From: Lentzea albidocapillata
GTDB taxonomy: Bacteria; Actinomycetota; Actinomycetes; Mycobacteriales; Pseudonocardiaceae
NCBI RefSeq assembly: GCF_000719115.1
Contig: NZ_JOEA01000011.1
Coordinates: 186,001 to 250,000 of the forward strand
DNA length: 64,000 bases
Direction of reading: 5' to 3'
Under the pieces are notes generated by a model that saw only the letters and a list, made by a program, of their open reading frames with translations, had not been told where the DNA came from and did not search any database. The position numbers and the translations under genes were made by a program. This document shows positions 50,141 through 59,304 of this stretch, in pieces (position 1 is the first letter of the stretch; each line of letters starts with the position of its first letter).

Positions 50141-50982
50141 CCACGCGCATCCCGGTCGGGCTTTCCACGGCGTCGGTCTACCCGCAGCCCGCCGGAGCGG
50201 CGTTCGAGATCGCGTCCGAACTGGGGTACGACGGCGTCGAGCTGATGGTGTGGGCCGACCCGGTGTCGCAGGACATCCGGGCGGTCGACCGGCTGTCGGT
50301 CCGGACGGGCATGCCGGTCCTGGCCGTGCACGCCCCCTGCCTGCTGATCTCACAGCGGGTGTGGTCGCCGGACCCGTCGGAACGGCTGCGCCGGTCCGTC
50401 CAGGCCGCTCAGGACCTGGGCGCGCCGACCGTGGTGCTGCACCCGCCGTTTCGGTGGCAGCGCAAGTACGCGGACGGGTTCGCCGAGCTGGTCTCGTCGC
50501 TGGAGGACTCGAGCGGGATCGCCATCGCGGTCGAGAACATGTTCCCCGTGCGGCGGCCTCTCGGGCGTGGGCGCTCGGTGGAGATGAACGCGTTCAAGCC
50601 GTCTGTCGACCCGACTGATGTCGGGCACCGGAACTACACGCTGGACCTGTCGCATTCCGCTGCCGCGCACATGGACGCGCTGGAGTTGGCCAAGCGGATG
50701 GGGGACGGGCTTCGGCACATCCACCTGGCTGACGGGTCCGGGGCGCCCAAGGATGAGCACATGGTGCCCGGGCGCGGGACTCAGCCCTGTGCGGAGCTGT
50801 GCGAGCTGCTGGCTCGGTGCGGGTTCGACGGGCAGGTCGTACTGGAGGTCAACACCCGGCGGGCCGGGACTCCGGCTGCTCGGCGGGAGATGTTGGCTGA
50901 GTCGTTGTTGTTCGCGCGGTTGCACCTGGACTGGGCTGCCGAGGGTGGCGCGGGGAAGGTTCGGCCGGGGCTGTCTCGCTGA
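50137..50982 (+). CDS. Sugar phosphate isomerase/epimerase-like TIM barrel (Rv0498-like)
   Basis: A 281-residue AP-endonuclease-2-type TIM barrel with metal-binding residues in GYDGVELMVW, VVLHPPFRW, IAVENMFP, TLDLSHSAAAHMDALELA, HIHLADGSG and VVLEVN. No DNA-repair helices are evident, so a sugar-phosphate or inositol substrate is more likely. TTG 50137 overlaps the stop of the membrane-protein gene (TTGA). Matches Rv0498. Confidence 0.88.
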   Translation: MTTRIPVGLSTASVYPQPAGAAFEIASELGYDGVELMVWADPVSQDIRAVDRLSVRTGMPVLAVHAPCLLISQRVWSPDPSERLRRSVQAAQDLGAPTVVLHPPFRWQRKYADGFAELVSSLEDSSGIAIAVENMFPVRRPLGRGRSVEMNAFKPSVDPTDVGHRNYTLDLSHSAAAHMDALELAKRMGDGLRHIHLADGSGAPKDEHMVPGRGTQPCAELCELLARCGFDGQVVLEVNTRRAGTPAARREMLAESLLFARLHLDWAAEGGAGKVRPGLSR

Positions 50983-51088
50983 GGCTCGCGGGGCCGGTGG
51001 CGGGCGCCGGTTCCGGCGTAGACCGAGGGCGAGTTCTGGCAAGAGTCGTTCGGCACTGTCGTGGCCCGTCCGGGTTAGGGTTCCCGGT

Positions 51089-51985
51089 GTGAACCCGCTG
51101 CGAGCGTTGATCATGGCCGCGTCTCGCAACGAGACGGTCCGCCATCTCGTCGCCAACGCGCCTATCAGCCGTGATGTAGTGAAGCGGTTCGTCGCCGGCG
51201 AAAGCACGAAGGATGCCGTCGAGGTCGTGCGGGGCCTTGGGTTGCCGGTGACACTGGACTACCTCGGCGAGCACACGACGGACAAGGCCCAGGCCGAGAA
51301 GACCGTTCAGGCGTACCTGGAGTTGCTCGACGCGCTGCATGCGGCGGGGCTGGCCGAGAACGCAGAAGTGAGCGTCAAGTTGTCCGCGGTCGGACAGTCG
51401 CTCGACGAGGCGCTCGCCCTGACGAATGCCTCCCGCATCTGTGCCGCCGCCGAGCAGTGCGGGACGACGGTCACGCTCGACATGGAGGACCACACCACCA
51501 CCGACTCGACGCTGCGGGTCCTGCAGGAGTTGCGGCGGAGCTGGCCCTGGGTGGGGGCGGTGTTGCAGAGCTACCTGTATCGGACGTTGGACGACTGCAA
51601 GCAGCTGTCCGGGCCCGGGAGCAGGGTCAGGCTGGTCAAGGGGGCCTACGCGGAGCCTCCCGAGGTTGCGATTCAGGATCCATCCGAGGTTGATCTGAAC
51701 TACGTGCGGTGCCTGAACGTTCTCCTCGCTGGAGAGGGCTACCCGATGTTCGCCACCCACGACCCGAGGTTGATCGAAATCATTGGCGAACGAGCCCGCT
51801 GGTATGACAAAACTGACTTCGAGTACCAGATGCTGTACGGCATCAGGACCGAGGAGCAGAGGCGTCTCGGCACTCGTGTTTATGTCCCCTACGGCGAGCA
51901 GTGGTACGGATATCTCATGCGGCGACTTGCAGAACGGCCTGCCAACGTGACCTTTTTCCTGCGGTCGCTGGCCAGCCGCTCATGA
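51089..51985 (+). CDS. Proline dehydrogenase
   Basis: A 298-residue monofunctional PRODH that oxidises proline to pyrroline-5-carboxylate with FAD. Signs: VTLDYLGEHT, VSVKLSAVGQSLDE, VTLDMEDHTTTDSTL, RLVKGAYAEPPEVAI and the C-terminal arginine pair in GEQWYGYLMRRLAERPAN. GTG 51089 fits the short family length (about 300). It lies just upstream of thioesterase and proC genes: opposite enzymes of the proline/P5C pair sit side by side. Confidence 0.93.
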   Translation: MNPLRALIMAASRNETVRHLVANAPISRDVVKRFVAGESTKDAVEVVRGLGLPVTLDYLGEHTTDKAQAEKTVQAYLELLDALHAAGLAENAEVSVKLSAVGQSLDEALALTNASRICAAAEQCGTTVTLDMEDHTTTDSTLRVLQELRRSWPWVGAVLQSYLYRTLDDCKQLSGPGSRVRLVKGAYAEPPEVAIQDPSEVDLNYVRCLNVLLAGEGYPMFATHDPRLIEIIGERARWYDKTDFEYQMLYGIRTEEQRRLGTRVYVPYGEQWYGYLMRRLAERPANVTFFLRSLASRS

Positions 51986-52764
51986 CCTTCTCGAAGTCCA
52001 GTGCGGTGCGGTCGCTCGGTGACGGAACTTTCACCGCGTCCCTGCCCGCCGAGTGGACCGTGGGCCCCAAGCCCCACGGCGGTTTTCTTCTTGCTGTGAT
52101 GACCCGTGCGGCCGCTCAGATCGCCGACGGTGATCCTTTGGCCGTGTCCGCGCAGTTCCTCCGTGCGCCGGAGGTCGGGCCCGTGCTGGTCCGTACCGAC
52201 GTGCGCAAGGCGGGGCGAACGGCGACGGTCATCGGGGTGACGCTGGAGCAGCGTGGGCAGGTGTGCGTCGAGGCCTCGGTGACGACCGGGCGGATACCCG
52301 AGCACCGGGCCGACTACGTGAACCTGCCGTCGATGCCGGCCGCGCCGCCACCGGGTTCGGTGGAGATGGCGACGTTCCCGACCGGCGGGGTCTACCGGGT
52401 GGGCGCGCTGTGCGACCTGCGGGTGGACCGCGAGTCGGCGACGTTCCTCGACCGGCGCACGGACGGGCCGTTGACGCTGAAGCTCTGGGCGCGGCCGACC
52501 GACGAGCAGCCCGACCCGTACTTCGCGTTGCTCGCGGGTGACCTGTCGATGCCCGTGACGTTCAACCTCGGCCGTTTCGGCTGGTCGCCGACGGTGCAGC
52601 TGACGGCGTTGCTGCGGGCGCGGCCCGCTCCCGGCTGGCTGCGCATCCACGTCACCTGTCAGGCGGTGCACGGCCAGTGGTTCGACGAGGACGCCACGGT
52701 GATCGACTCGGCCGGCCGGCTGGTGTGCCAGGCACGGCAGTTGGCGTTGACGCCTGCTGTGTGA
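51982..52764 (+). CDS. Acyl-CoA thioesterase-like double hot-dog protein
   Basis: A 260-residue TesB-like protein (thioesterase-superfamily, two hot-dog repeats): VGPKPHGGFLLAVMTRAAAQI...DPLAVSAQFLRAPEVGPV in the first half and a diverged second repeat (LTLKLWARPTDEQPD...VTFNLGRFGWSPTVQLTALLRARPAPGWLRIHVTCQAVHGQWFDEDATVIDSAGRLVCQARQL). Related to Rv0499-type proteins at this locus. It overlaps the PRODH gene by 4 bp and precedes proC by 10 bp. Confidence 0.88.
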   Translation: MTFSKSSAVRSLGDGTFTASLPAEWTVGPKPHGGFLLAVMTRAAAQIADGDPLAVSAQFLRAPEVGPVLVRTDVRKAGRTATVIGVTLEQRGQVCVEASVTTGRIPEHRADYVNLPSMPAAPPPGSVEMATFPTGGVYRVGALCDLRVDRESATFLDRRTDGPLTLKLWARPTDEQPDPYFALLAGDLSMPVTFNLGRFGWSPTVQLTALLRARPAPGWLRIHVTCQAVHGQWFDEDATVIDSAGRLVCQARQLALTPAV

Positions 52765-52774
52765 GACTTGACCG

Positions 52775-53584
52775 ATGACGAAGATCGCGGTGCTCGGCGC
52801 GGGCAAGATCGGTGAGGCGCTGCTGTCCGGGCTCTTGCAGGGTGGTCGCGCGGCCTCGGATCTGATGTTCACGGAGAAGCACGAGTCACGGGCTCGTGCT
52901 CTCACCGAGCAGTACGGGTTCGAGGCCGTCACGGTCTCGGGTGCGGCGGCGCAGGCCGACGTGCTGGTCGTGGCGGTCAAGCCGCAGGACATCGAGCCTT
53001 TGCTGGTCGAACTCGCGCCGGTGCTGCGGCCCGGCACGCTGATCGTGTCGTTGTGCGCGGGCCTGCCGACGGCCCTGTACGAGCGCAGGCTGCCCGAGGG
53101 CACCCCGGTGGTGCGGGTCATGCCGAACACGCCGATGGTCGTCGGTGAGGCCATGAGCGCCGTCTCCGGCGGCTCCAACGCCACCCCGGAGCACCTCAAG
53201 GTCGTCGAGGAGCTGCTGTCGACCGTGGGCAAGGTCGCGGTGGTGCCGGAGTCGCAGCAGGACGCGGTGACGGCGCTGTCGGGCTCCGGTCCCGCGTACT
53301 TCTTCTACCTGGTCGAGGCGATGATCGACGCGGGCATCCTGCTCGGCATCCCGCGCGACCTGGCCTCGCAGCTGATCATCCAGTCCGCCGTGGGTGCCGC
53401 GACGATGCTGGCCGAGGGCACCTCGCACCCGGTGATCCTGCGCGAGGCAGTCACGTCCCCTGCCGGCACGACCATCATGGCGATCCGCGAGCTGGAGAAG
53501 CACGGCGTCCGCGCGGCCATGCTCGCGGCCATCGAAAGCGCTCGTGACCGCTCCGCCGAGCTGGGCCGTCAGCACGAGGACTGA
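52775..53584 (+). CDS. proC: Pyrroline-5-carboxylate reductase
   Basis: A 269-residue ProC for the last step of proline synthesis. It has NAD(P)-binding GAGKIGEALLSGL, VVAVKPQDI, RVMPNTPMVVGEAMSA and the signature ALSGSGPAYFFYLVEAMIDAGILLGIPR with SPAGTTIMAI. Position equals Rv0500. Confidence 0.97.
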   Translation: MTKIAVLGAGKIGEALLSGLLQGGRAASDLMFTEKHESRARALTEQYGFEAVTVSGAAAQADVLVVAVKPQDIEPLLVELAPVLRPGTLIVSLCAGLPTALYERRLPEGTPVVRVMPNTPMVVGEAMSAVSGGSNATPEHLKVVEELLSTVGKVAVVPESQQDAVTALSGSGPAYFFYLVEAMIDAGILLGIPRDLASQLIIQSAVGAATMLAEGTSHPVILREAVTSPAGTTIMAIRELEKHGVRAAMLAAIESARDRSAELGRQHED

Positions 53585-53721
53585 GCCGAAGTGAGGGTCG
53601 AACCCCACTTGGACGTCGCAGGAGTCACACCAGTCCCGCTACTCTCAAGGCAGCACGTGCGTGTCGAACCGTTGGTGGGGAAGACCGACGGCACGACACG
53701 TGTCTAAGGATGCGGTGATGT

Positions 53722-53934
53722 ATGCCTGCGAAGGAGAACGAACGAACGGGCCTCGCTCAGGTGCAGTTCCTGACCGTGGCCGAGGTGGCCTCGATGATGC
53801 GGGTCTCCAAGATGACCGTGTACCGCCTGGTGCACTCCGGTGAGCTGCCCGCGGTGCGGGTCGGCAAGTCGTTCCGGGTGCCCGAGAAAGCGGTCCACGC
53901 CTACCTGGAGAACGCGTACTTCGACGCTGGCTGA
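53722..53934 (+). CDS. bldC: BldC-like excisionase-type DNA-binding protein (Rv0500A-like)
   Basis: A 70-residue MerR-like winged helix (QFLTVAEVASMMRVSKMTVYRLVHSGELPAVRVGKSFRVPEKAVHAYLENAYF), nearly the BldC developmental regulator of Streptomyces. BldC binds direct repeats cooperatively and controls entry into development. ATG 53722. The gene is monocistronic and lies after proC, as in most actinobacteria. Confidence 0.93.
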   Translation: MPAKENERTGLAQVQFLTVAEVASMMRVSKMTVYRLVHSGELPAVRVGKSFRVPEKAVHAYLENAYFDAG

Positions 53935-54054
53935 AGGCTGGTGAACCTCGCCGGGTAGACTGGTAGGCCGATCGTGCTTACCGGCGCGCCGTGCTTGACA
54001 CGGCCAAGGCTGGGGCGCGCCAGTCAAAGCAACGTCTAGAGCTAAGGAACCCGC

Positions 54055-54156
54055 ATGGGCTCGGTCATCAAGAAGCGCCGCAAGCGCATGTCGAAGAAGA
54101 AGCACCGCAAGCTGCTGCGCAAGACCAGGGTCCAGCGCAGGAAGCGCGGCAAGTAA
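54055..54156 (+). CDS. 33-residue ribosome-associated AURKAIP1/COX24-domain protein (Rv0500B-like)
   Basis: A very short, extremely basic protein ([20 protein letters not shown]...RRKRGK, 20 Lys/Arg of 33). It is the conserved actinobacterial AURKAIP1/COX24 peptide now seen as a small ribosomal subunit protein in mycobacteria. The ATG at 54055 follows AAGGAACCCGC. It lies between bldC and the galE-like gene, as Rv0500B does, and is followed by a strong terminator. Confidence 0.93.
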   Translation: MGSVIKKRRKRMSKKKHRKLLRKTRVQRRKRGK

Positions 54157-54172
54157 GCCCGCATGCGCTCTG

Positions 54173-54218
54173 CCGCCGCCGGTCTCCTCTCGCAGGAGGC
54201 CGGCGGCGGTTGCGTTTT
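54173..54218 (+). terminator. Rho-independent terminator
   Basis: A 10-bp stem CCGCCGCCGG / CCGGCGGCGG (54173-54182, 54200-54209) extended by CTCCT/AGGAG inside and followed by a T run. Confidence 0.85.
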
Positions 54219-54441
54219 TGCGGGACCCGTCAGCATCTTGGACCTGTTCGGGTGCTTGCGCGGGCACGGGATATCACTTCGTGAGACGGTGCCGCATTTC
54301 CACGGGAACGGGGGCCGCCGTTCGGGTGATTAGCCAGTAAAGCCTGCGTGACCTGCGTCAAGACGGCGTTCCGGCCCCGTGCGGTTCCCGATGTGGTCTG
54401 TAGCATCGACCAATCGCAACGCCCTTCGTGCTTGGAGTCGC

Positions 54442-55479
54442 ATGACGCCCAAGGTCGTCCTCGTCACCGGAGTCAGCCGCTTCCTCGGCGGCCATCTCGC
54501 CGCGCGCTTCGCCGCGAACCCGGACATCGAGCGCGTGCTCGGTGTGGACACCGAGCCGCCGCCACGCGATCTGCTGCGCCGCATGGGCCGCGCGGAGTTC
54601 GTGCGGGCCGACATCCGCAACCCGCTGATCAGCAAGGTCATCTCCACCGCGAACGTCGACACGGTCGTCCACGCCTCCGTGACCGCGAGCCCGGCCGGGC
54701 CCACCGGCCGCACGGTGATGAAGGAGATGAACGTCATCGGCACCATGCAGCTGCTGGCCGCGTGCCAGAAGTCGCCCAAGGTGCAGAAGCTCGTCGTGAA
54801 GTCCACCAGCGCCGTCTACGGGTCCAGCAGCCGCGACCCGGCGGTGTTCACCGAGGACATGGGCCCCAAGGACCTGCCGTCGTCCGGCTACGCCAAGGAC
54901 GCGGTCGAGGTCGAGGGGTACGTGCGCGGGTTCGGCCGCCGCAGGCCTGACGTGAACGTCACCACGCTGCGCTTCACGAACTTCATCGGCCCGCGCATCG
55001 ACACGGTGCTGACGCGCTACTTCGCCCTGCCGGTCGTGCCCACCGTCCTGGGCTATGACGCCCGTGTGCAACTGCTGCACTCCGAGGACGCCCTGGCGGT
55101 CCTGGAACGCGCGACGCTGCACGACCTGCCCGGAGTCTTTAACGTGGGAGGCGACGGCGTGCTGCTGCTGTCGCAGGCGATCCGTCGGGCGGGCAGGCTG
55201 AACCTGCCTGTACCCAGCGCGGCCGTGCCCACGGTCGGTGGCTTCTTCCGGAGCGCCCGGCTCGTCGACTTCTCGCCCGACCAGATGAGGTTCCTCAACT
55301 GGGGGCGCGTGATCGACACCACCCTGCTGAAGAAGGAATTCGGGTTCACGCCGCGGTGGACCACCCAGCAGGCGTTCGACGACTACGTGAACGGCCGAGG
55401 TCTGAAGCCGCTCATCGACCCGGAGACGATCGATGCCGCCGAGCGGGGAATCCTCGACGCGGCAGCTCGTTTCCGCTGA
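54442..55479 (+). CDS. NAD-dependent epimerase/dehydratase (GalE2/Rv0501-like)
   Basis: A 345-residue extended SDR: KVVLVTGVSRFLGGHLAARF (NAD motif, here with SRFLGG), HASVTASPAGPTGRTVMKEMNVIGTMQLLAAC, KSTSAVYGSSSRD and SGYAKDAVEVEGYVRGF (YxxxK). The central TGAS-type glycine motif is conserved, but sugar-binding residues differ from GalE, so the true substrate is uncertain; Rv0501 homologues travel with the following acyltransferase. ATG 54442. Confidence 0.9.
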   Translation: MTPKVVLVTGVSRFLGGHLAARFAANPDIERVLGVDTEPPPRDLLRRMGRAEFVRADIRNPLISKVISTANVDTVVHASVTASPAGPTGRTVMKEMNVIGTMQLLAACQKSPKVQKLVVKSTSAVYGSSSRDPAVFTEDMGPKDLPSSGYAKDAVEVEGYVRGFGRRRPDVNVTTLRFTNFIGPRIDTVLTRYFALPVVPTVLGYDARVQLLHSEDALAVLERATLHDLPGVFNVGGDGVLLLSQAIRRAGRLNLPVPSAAVPTVGGFFRSARLVDFSPDQMRFLNWGRVIDTTLLKKEFGFTPRWTTQQAFDDYVNGRGLKPLIDPETIDAAERGILDAAARFR

Positions 55480-55494
55480 TCTTGTTTTGAGGAG

Positions 55495-56454
55495 ATGAAC
55501 GCAGTGGCAGGAGCACGCGTTATCCCGCTGCACAACCCGGAACGCGACGCCGCGCGGAGATCGCGCCACGTCGAGGTGGTTCCCGAGCCGGAGCAGCAGC
55601 AGTCCGCGACATCGGACTGGGAACGCAGGCTGACCGACCTGCTGTCGTTCGCGCGCAGGCGGATCGCCGGCGACTACCAGGTCGACGAGTTCGGGTTCGA
55701 CCGCGACCTGACCGAGAACGTGCTGATGCCGCCGCTGAAGCCGTTGTACGAGAAGTGGTTCCGCGTCGAGACCATCGGCCTGAACAACATCCCGGAGGCC
55801 GGTGGCGCGCTGATCGTGGCGAACCACTCCGGCACCGTGCCGCTCGACGCGCTGATGACGTCGTTCGGCATCGCGTCGGAGCACCCGGCGCACCGCCACA
55901 TGCGCATGCTGGGCGCGGACCTGGTGTTCCGCACGCCGGTGCTCGGCGCGCTGGCGCGCAAGTCCGGCCAGACCCTGGCGTGCAACCCCGACGCCGAGCG
56001 GCTGATGTCGTCCGGTGAGCTCGTCGGCGTGTGGCCGGAGGGCTTCAAGGGCATCGGCAAGCCGTTCAAGGACCGCTACAAGCTGCAGCGGTTCGGCCGC
56101 GGCGGCTTCGTGTCGGCGGCGCTGAAGACGGGCGCGCCGATCATCCCGTGCTCCATCGTCGGGGCCGAGGAGATCTACCCGATGATCGGCGACATCAAGG
56201 CGCTGGCCCGGTTGCTGGGCTTCCCGTACTTCCCGGTGACGCCGTTCTTCCCGTTGCTGGGGCCGCTGGGCGCCATTCCGCTGCCCTCGAAGTGGTACAT
56301 CGAGTTCGGCGAGCCGATCCGCACCGACGTGTTCGGTGAGAACGCGGCCGACGACCCGATGCTCGTCTTCAACCTGACCGACCAGGTGCGGGAGACGATC
56401 CAGCAGACCCTGTACCGGCTGCTTACTCAGCGCCGGAACGTGTTCCTCGGCTGA
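55495..56454 (+). CDS. Lysophospholipid acyltransferase-family protein (Rv0502-like)
   Basis: A 319-residue acyltransferase of the LPLAT/MGAT group. An N-terminal basic region (1-75) is followed by the acceptor motif ANHSGTVPLDALM (an HX6D form of the usual HX4D), ALARKSGQTLACNPDAERLMSSGELVGVWPEGFKGIGKPF (PEG motif) and PIIPCSIVGAEEIYP. Probably membrane-surface lipid acylation. ATG 55495 follows GAGGAG. The 3' end overlaps the convergent fusion gene by 32 bp. Confidence 0.9.
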   Translation: MNAVAGARVIPLHNPERDAARRSRHVEVVPEPEQQQSATSDWERRLTDLLSFARRRIAGDYQVDEFGFDRDLTENVLMPPLKPLYEKWFRVETIGLNNIPEAGGALIVANHSGTVPLDALMTSFGIASEHPAHRHMRMLGADLVFRTPVLGALARKSGQTLACNPDAERLMSSGELVGVWPEGFKGIGKPFKDRYKLQRFGRGGFVSAALKTGAPIIPCSIVGAEEIYPMIGDIKALARLLGFPYFPVTPFFPLLGPLGAIPLPSKWYIEFGEPIRTDVFGENAADDPMLVFNLTDQVRETIQQTLYRLLTQRRNVFLG

Positions 56455-57697
56455 CCAGCGCCTGGACCTCGTCGTAGCCGAACGCGGCGCTGGTGCCGCC
56501 GGCGCGCACCGCCTGCGCGGTCGCGACGGTGTGGTGCAGGGCCGCCCGGAACAGCAGTGAGCCGGTGCTGATCCGCTTCACGCCGAGGTTTCCGAGTTCC
56601 TCCGGCGTGCGCTGCTGGGCCAGCACGTTGAGCGGCGCCAGTTGTGCGAGTCTCTCGATCTCGCGCGGCTCCGTCAGGCCTGCGACGAAGATCCCGTCCG
56701 CGCCGGCGTCGACGTAGCGGCGTGCCCGTTCCTCGGTCTCCCCGATGGCCATGCCCAGCCAGTGGGTGTCGATCCGGGCGTTGAGGAACACCCCTGGCGC
56801 GCGTTCCTTGACGGCCGTGATGAGTGCCGCCTGCTCTTCGGGCGTGGCCAGGCCGTGCGGGCGGCCGTCCTCCAGGTTGACCCCCGCCACGCCCAGGCCC
56901 GCGACGAGCTCGGCGACCTCCACTGGTGACTTGCCGAAGCCCGACTCCAGATCCGCCGTGACCGGGCAGGGCAGGGTGCTCAGGAGCTTCGCCAGCGCGA
57001 CGGCCTGGTCACCGGCCAGGCCCATGCCGTCCGGGATGCCGTGTGCGGCGGCCACTCCGAGGCTCGTCGTGCCGATCGCGGTGAAGCCCGCCGCGTGCAG
57101 GGCCGCCGCCGAGGCGTAGTCCCAGGCGTTGGGGAGGATCAGCGGCTCGTCGCGGTGGTGCAGGGCACGGAACGCCATGTTCTTGGCGATCCGGGTCGCC
57201 AGGCGCCGGCCGGGGCAGGCGTGCGGGCCGTGGCCGAACGGGTGGTGCTCCAGGCTGACCTCGACGACGCCCTGCCGCGTCTGCCTGCGGGTGATCGGGA
57301 CCGGAGGGCTCTGGTCGCCGGTGACGAGGTGGTCAGCGTGGGCGTTCGTGGCTGCCCAGGCCTGGACGAGCAGGCCGATCCTCGCCGCCGTCACCTCGTC
57401 GTGGGTGGTGGCCAGGCGTTCCACGGCGGCGTCGGCTGCGGCGGTCACGGGCTCGTGCGGCTGGTAGCACGGGGCGATCTCGGCGATGGCGTCCAGTGAG
57501 CCCGAAAGCCCCAGGGCGGTGGCCAGTTCGTCGAGGGTGGTGACGTCCAGGTCCTCGACGAGTCCGGCCGTCAGAGCGCGCCTGCGGGCGTGGTCCTCAC
57601 CGTTGCTGAACCTGACCACGGACGACCTGAGCCAGGCCACGCCCGCTTCGCCTGGCGGGACCTCGGGGACCGGGAGACGCAGCAGTTCTTCGCTCAT
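56423..57697 (-). CDS. Fusion of a reduced cytochrome P450-like domain and an isocitrate lyase/PEP mutase-family domain
   Basis: One 424-residue frame with two unlike halves. Residues about 20-172 look like a P450 reduced to its helix C, I-helix and heme loop: VVRFSNGEDHARRRAL, ARIGLLVQAWAATNAHAD and HPFGHGPHACPGRRLA with Cys161 as heme-thiolate candidate (FGxGxHxCxG). Residues 177-424 are a PEP mutase/isocitrate lyase-family TIM barrel: PLILPNAWDYASAAAL, VTADLESGFG, GVNLEDG and FLNARIDTHWLG. An ATG at residue 174 (57178) could start the second domain alone, but no stop separates the halves. An ArsR-like gene is divergent 66 bp away. Substrate unknown. Confidence 0.82.
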   Translation of the reverse strand: MSEELLRLPVPEVPPGEAGVAWLRSSVVRFSNGEDHARRRALTAGLVEDLDVTTLDELATALGLSGSLDAIAEIAPCYQPHEPVTAAADAAVERLATTHDEVTAARIGLLVQAWAATNAHADHLVTGDQSPPVPITRRQTRQGVVEVSLEHHPFGHGPHACPGRRLATRIAKNMAFRALHHRDEPLILPNAWDYASAAALHAAGFTAIGTTSLGVAAAHGIPDGMGLAGDQAVALAKLLSTLPCPVTADLESGFGKSPVEVAELVAGLGVAGVNLEDGRPHGLATPEEQAALITAVKERAPGVFLNARIDTHWLGMAIGETEERARRYVDAGADGIFVAGLTEPREIERLAQLAPLNVLAQQRTPEELGNLGVKRISTGSLLFRAALHHTVATAQAVRAGGTSAAFGYDEVQALVSRGTRSGAE

Positions 57698-57762
57698 GCG
57701 GACGACGCTAGGGGCCGGACGGTTCGGTGCCGGCCGAAGCGTTGCGGCCGCAGAATGGCGTC

Positions 57763-58479
57763 GTGGAAGCACTCGCCCAGGTCGCCGGACTGCTCGCGGA
57801 CAAGACCCGTGCCGCGATCTGCGGAGCACTGCTCGACGGGCGGGCCTGGACCGCCCGCGAACTGGCCGCCCACGCCGGGGTGGCCGCGTCCACCGCGAGC
57901 GAGCACCTGACGCGGCTGGTCGAGGGCGGGGTCCTGGTCGAGCACCGGCAGGGACGGCACCGGTACGTGGCACTGGCCGGGCCGCACGTCGCCGAGTTGC
58001 TGGAGGCGATGGCCGCCTTCGCCGGGCCCGGTCCGCGGCCCCGGTCGCTCCGTTCGGCGGCGGTCTCCGAGGCCATGGCCCGCGGGCGCACCTGCTACGA
58101 CCACCTCGCGGGCCGGCTCGGCATCTCGCTGAGGTCGGGACTGGTGGAGCTCGCGGTGGTCGGCGACGGGCTCGCGGTCACCGGGACCGGGATGGTCTGG
58201 CTGAAGGAGCTCGGGTTCGAGCCGTCCAAGCGGGTGGTCAGCCGGGCCTGCCTGGACTGGACCGAGCGGGTGCCCCACCTGGCCGGCGCGGCCGGGGCGT
58301 TCCTGTGCGGGGTGTTCTTCGAGCGCGGGTGGGTGCGGCGGATCGGGACCAGCCGCGCGGTCGTGCTCACCCCCGCCGGTGAGCAGGGGTGGCGGGAGCT
58401 CGGGCTGCTACCTGACCCGGCGCCGGTAGGCCAGCGTGGCGGCCACGGCTCCAGCCAGGGCGCCGACGCCCAGCACTGA
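57763..58479 (+). CDS. ArsR-family winged-helix regulator with C-terminal effector domain
   Basis: A 238-residue regulator: ArsR-type winged helix (about 1-75, [65 protein letters not shown]) and a C-terminal domain (about 80-215) with [15 protein letters not shown], common in actinobacterial ArsR proteins of about 230 aa. No metal-binding cysteine pair is evident. GTG 57763 begins MEALAQVAG. Divergent to the P450-like/PEPM fusion, which it probably controls. The last 72 bp overlap the convergent phosphatase. Confidence 0.9.
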   Translation: MEALAQVAGLLADKTRAAICGALLDGRAWTARELAAHAGVAASTASEHLTRLVEGGVLVEHRQGRHRYVALAGPHVAELLEAMAAFAGPGPRPRSLRSAAVSEAMARGRTCYDHLAGRLGISLRSGLVELAVVGDGLAVTGTGMVWLKELGFEPSKRVVSRACLDWTERVPHLAGAAGAFLCGVFFERGWVRRIGTSRAVVLTPAGEQGWRELGLLPDPAPVGQRGGHGSSQGADAQH

Positions 58480-59304
58480 CGGGACGCCGATCTTGGCCGC
58501 CTTGCGGCCCGTGCGGAAGTCGCGGATCTCCCAGCCCTTGCGGCGGGAGACCTCGCGCAGCTGCGAGTCCGGGTTCACGGCCACCGCGGTGCCCACCACG
58601 GACAGCATCGGGACGTCGTTGGACGAGTCCGAGTACGCGGTGCAGCGGCGCAGGTCGAGGCCCTCCTTGGCGGCCAGCGAACGGACGGCCTGGGCCTTGG
58701 CCTTGCCGTGCAGGAGGTCGCCGACCAGGCGGCCGGTGTAGATACCGTTCTCGGACTCCGAGACGGTGCCCAGGGCGCCGGTCAGGCCGAGCCGGCGGGC
58801 GATGATCTGGGCGAGCTCGACGGGCGTGGCGGTGACCAGCCAGACGCGCTGACCCGCGTCGAGGTGCATCTGGGCGAGGGCCTGGGTGCCCTTCCAGATG
58901 CGGTCGGCCATCAGCTCGTCGTAGATCTCCTCGCCGAGCGAGACCAGTTCGGCGACGCTGCGGCCCGAGACGAAGGAGAGGGCCTGCTCGCGGGAGGCCT
59001 TGACGGACTCCGGGTCCTCCCGGCCGCCCACCCGGAACTTCAGCTGCTGCCAGACGAAGCCCGCCAGGTCGGAGGACGAGAAGTACTTGCGCGCGGCCAG
59101 GCCACGGGCGAAGTGGAAGATCGACGCGCCCATCATCATCGTGTTGTCCACGTCGAAGAAGGCCGCCGCGGTCAGGTCCGGCGGGACGTTCAGCGACTGT
59201 TCGAGCTCTGGCGCCATCGCGGCAGCCTGGATCGCCGCGTCTGCCGATGCCTCGCCGGCTAGTGCGGCCAGCCGGTCGCTCTCCACGTCACGCTTGCCTG
59301 CCAT
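58408..59304 (-). CDS. HAD-IB family phosphatase (SerB1/Rv0505c-like)
   Basis: A 298-residue HAD hydrolase: motif [18 protein letters not shown], motif [13 protein letters not shown] and motif [18 protein letters not shown]-terminal membrane-like segment ([25 protein letters not shown]) differs from soluble SerB. It is related to phosphoserine phosphatases, and Rv0505c sits at the same place; the family also dephosphorylates lipids. ATG 59304. Confidence 0.92.
   Translation of the reverse strand: MAGKRDVESDRLAALAGEASADAAIQAAAMAPELEQSLNVPPDLTAAAFFDVDNTMMMGASIFHFARGLAARKYFSSSDLAGFVWQQLKFRVGGREDPESVKASREQALSFVSGRSVAELVSLGEEIYDELMADRIWKGTQALAQMHLDAGQRVWLVTATPVELAQIIARRLGLTGALGTVSESENGIYTGRLVGDLLHGKAKAQAVRSLAAKEGLDLRRCTAYSDSSNDVPMLSVVGTAVAVNPDSQLREVSRRKGWEIRDFRTGRKAAKIGVPSVLGVGALAGAVAATLAYRRRVR

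Noticed and set aside
53661..53843. A 60-codon frame overlapping the bldC start
   Set aside because: Out-of-frame shadow of the strongly conserved BldC-like protein.
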